Positions 4,906 to 5,593 of a stretch of DNA of 5,593 nt are shown piece after piece. The stretch spans positions 1 through 5,593 of the forward strand of contig JAEYVD010000901.1 in assembly GCA_023432075.1 (NCBI GenBank), read 5' to 3'. A program made the translations under genes and the position numbers. Source of the stretch: Pseudomonadota bacterium (GTDB lineage: Bacteria > Pseudomonadota > Gammaproteobacteria > Burkholderiales > Burkholderiaceae_B). Positions within the stretch are counted from its first letter, which is position 1. Every line of letters starts with the position of its first letter. Below the pieces are notes generated by a model. It searched no databases, was not told where the DNA came from, and was given only the letters and a program-made list of their open reading frames with translations.

Positions 4906-5593
4906 TTCGCCGCCGACAGGCGCACCACGTCTGCCCAGCGCGAGACCTCCTGCTTGAGCATCCGGCTGGTGTCGGCGGGTGTGGTGGCGATGGCGTCGGC
5001 GCCAAGCTTCAAGGCGGCCTGCTGCACGGAAGGCAGCGCGGCGGCTTGGCGCATGCCGTCGGACAGCTTGTCGACGACTGCGGGCGGCGTGCCCGCCGGC
5101 GCGAGCAAGGCGTACGTGGTGGCGACGGCGTAGTCCTTCACGCCTTGCTCCATCAGCGTCGGCAGGTCGGGCAGCGCCGTGGCGCGCTTGGCGGTCGTGA
5201 CGCCCAAGAGGCGGATCTTGCCGCTGGCAACCTGCGGCAAGAGGGCGGGCAAGGTCTCGATGACCATGTCGATCTGGCCGCCCAACAGATCCGTGATGGC
5301 CGGTCCGCTGCCGCGGTAAGGCACGTGCATCAGTCGCGTGCCGGTCACCGCCTGGAAGAGTTCGCCCGCCATGTGCTGCGACGTGCCGGGGCCGGCCGAT
5401 CCGAACGTGATCGTGCCGGGTTTGCTCTTGGCAAGCGCGATCAGTTCCTGCACGTTCTTGGCGGGAATCTTGCTGCTGTTGACCGCCACCGCCATCGGCA
5501 TGCTGGTGGCCATCGACACGCCGACGAAGGCCGTGCCGAAATCGTAGCCCGGCTTGTCGGGCATGGCCGCGTGGATGGCGTGGCTGCCCACGG
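4902..5593 (-). CDS. Bug-family (TctC) periplasmic solute-binding protein, 5' end outside the window
   Basis: The visible C-terminal 230 residues belong to the tripartite tricarboxylate transporter receptor (Bug) family, which captures small, often carboxylated compounds in the periplasm. Family landmarks are AVAVNSS followed by VQELIALAKSKPG, then FGSAGPGTSQHMAGELF, HVPYRGSGPAITDLLGGQID, the segment GKIRLLGVTTAKR and LLAPAGTPPAVVDKL. Full proteins run about 320-330 residues, so about 90-100 residues including the export signal lie beyond the right edge. The leftmost potential start inside the window, a GTG near 5591, is internal and not the real start. In Bordetella and relatives many such genes are orphans without TctA/TctB membrane partners; none is seen here. 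The ligand cannot be inferred from the fragment. The gene is directly followed by, and overlaps, a flavoprotein gene, which suggests the captured compound is also its substrate or precursor. Confidence 0.92.
   Translation of the reverse strand, partial: VGSHAIHAAMPDKPGYDFGTAFVGVSMATSMPMAVAVNSSKIPAKNVQELIALAKSKPGTITFGSAGPGTSQHMAGELFQAVTGTRLMHVPYRGSGPAITDLLGGQIDMVIETLPALLPQVASGKIRLLGVTTAKRATALPDLPTLMEQGVKDYAVATTYALLAPAGTPPAVVDKLSDGMRQAAALPSVQQAALKLGADAIATTPADTSRMLKQEVSRWADVVRLSAAK

Noticed and set aside
3332..5005. A second minus-strand open frame of 557 codons overlapping the flavoprotein gene
   Set aside because: Its translation is Arg/Ala/Pro/Gly-rich without any recognisable domain, while the other frame carries clear flavin-binding motifs. 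Long shadow frames are expected at this GC content.
1..5593. CRISPR arrays, tRNA or rRNA genes, insertion sequence ends
   Set aside because: No regularly spaced repeats, tRNA cloverleaf signatures, rRNA-like stretches or transposase-coding frames were seen on either strand.

Overview
The window is GC-rich and reads as the chromosome of a betaproteobacterium, most likely Bordetella/Achromobacter-type Alcaligenaceae. The grounds are a Bug-family (TctC) solute-binding protein, a family strongly expanded in that group, an IclR regulator, a bacterial thiol dioxygenase and strong G/C at third positions. The genus is an inference.

Left part (1-932), minus strand. A 200-residue protein (163-765) has an uncharacterised N-terminal module and a C-terminal XRE/Cro-type helix-turn-helix. 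Downstream of it is the start of a second minus-strand gene (67 to the left edge) with a strong ribosome binding site. Its visible 22 residues resemble the N-terminal module of the first protein, so the two may be tandem relatives. The HTH gene is visibly less GC-rich than its neighbours, and a perfect 8-bp inverted repeat brackets a possible -10 box just before its start, which suggests autoregulation and a small acquired unit.

Middle (933-2492). Two divergent genes share a 168-bp intergenic region. On the minus strand is a class III sirtuin (CobB-like NAD-dependent deacylase). On the plus strand is a cupin thiol dioxygenase whose residues fit the Gln-type 3-mercaptopropionate dioxygenase better than an Arg-type cysteine dioxygenase.

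Right part (2493-5593). An IclR-family regulator lies on the plus strand, with an AT-rich palindrome directly before its start. It converges on a minus-strand pair running in from the right edge: a Bug-family periplasmic binding protein (5' end outside the window) and a YdhS/COG4529-type FAD/NAD(P)-binding protein. That pair is joined by an ATGA stop/start overlap, so it is probably translationally coupled. The 3' ends of the IclR gene and the flavoprotein gene overlap by 92 bp on opposite strands. A plausible but unproven reading is that the Bug protein captures a small carboxylated compound, the flavoprotein acts in its metabolism, and the neighbouring IclR protein controls the locus.

No tRNA, rRNA, CRISPR array, insertion sequence or phage gene was seen. 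Most of the window is ordinary metabolic and regulatory content. The least understood part is the left-edge HTH gene and its possible relative.
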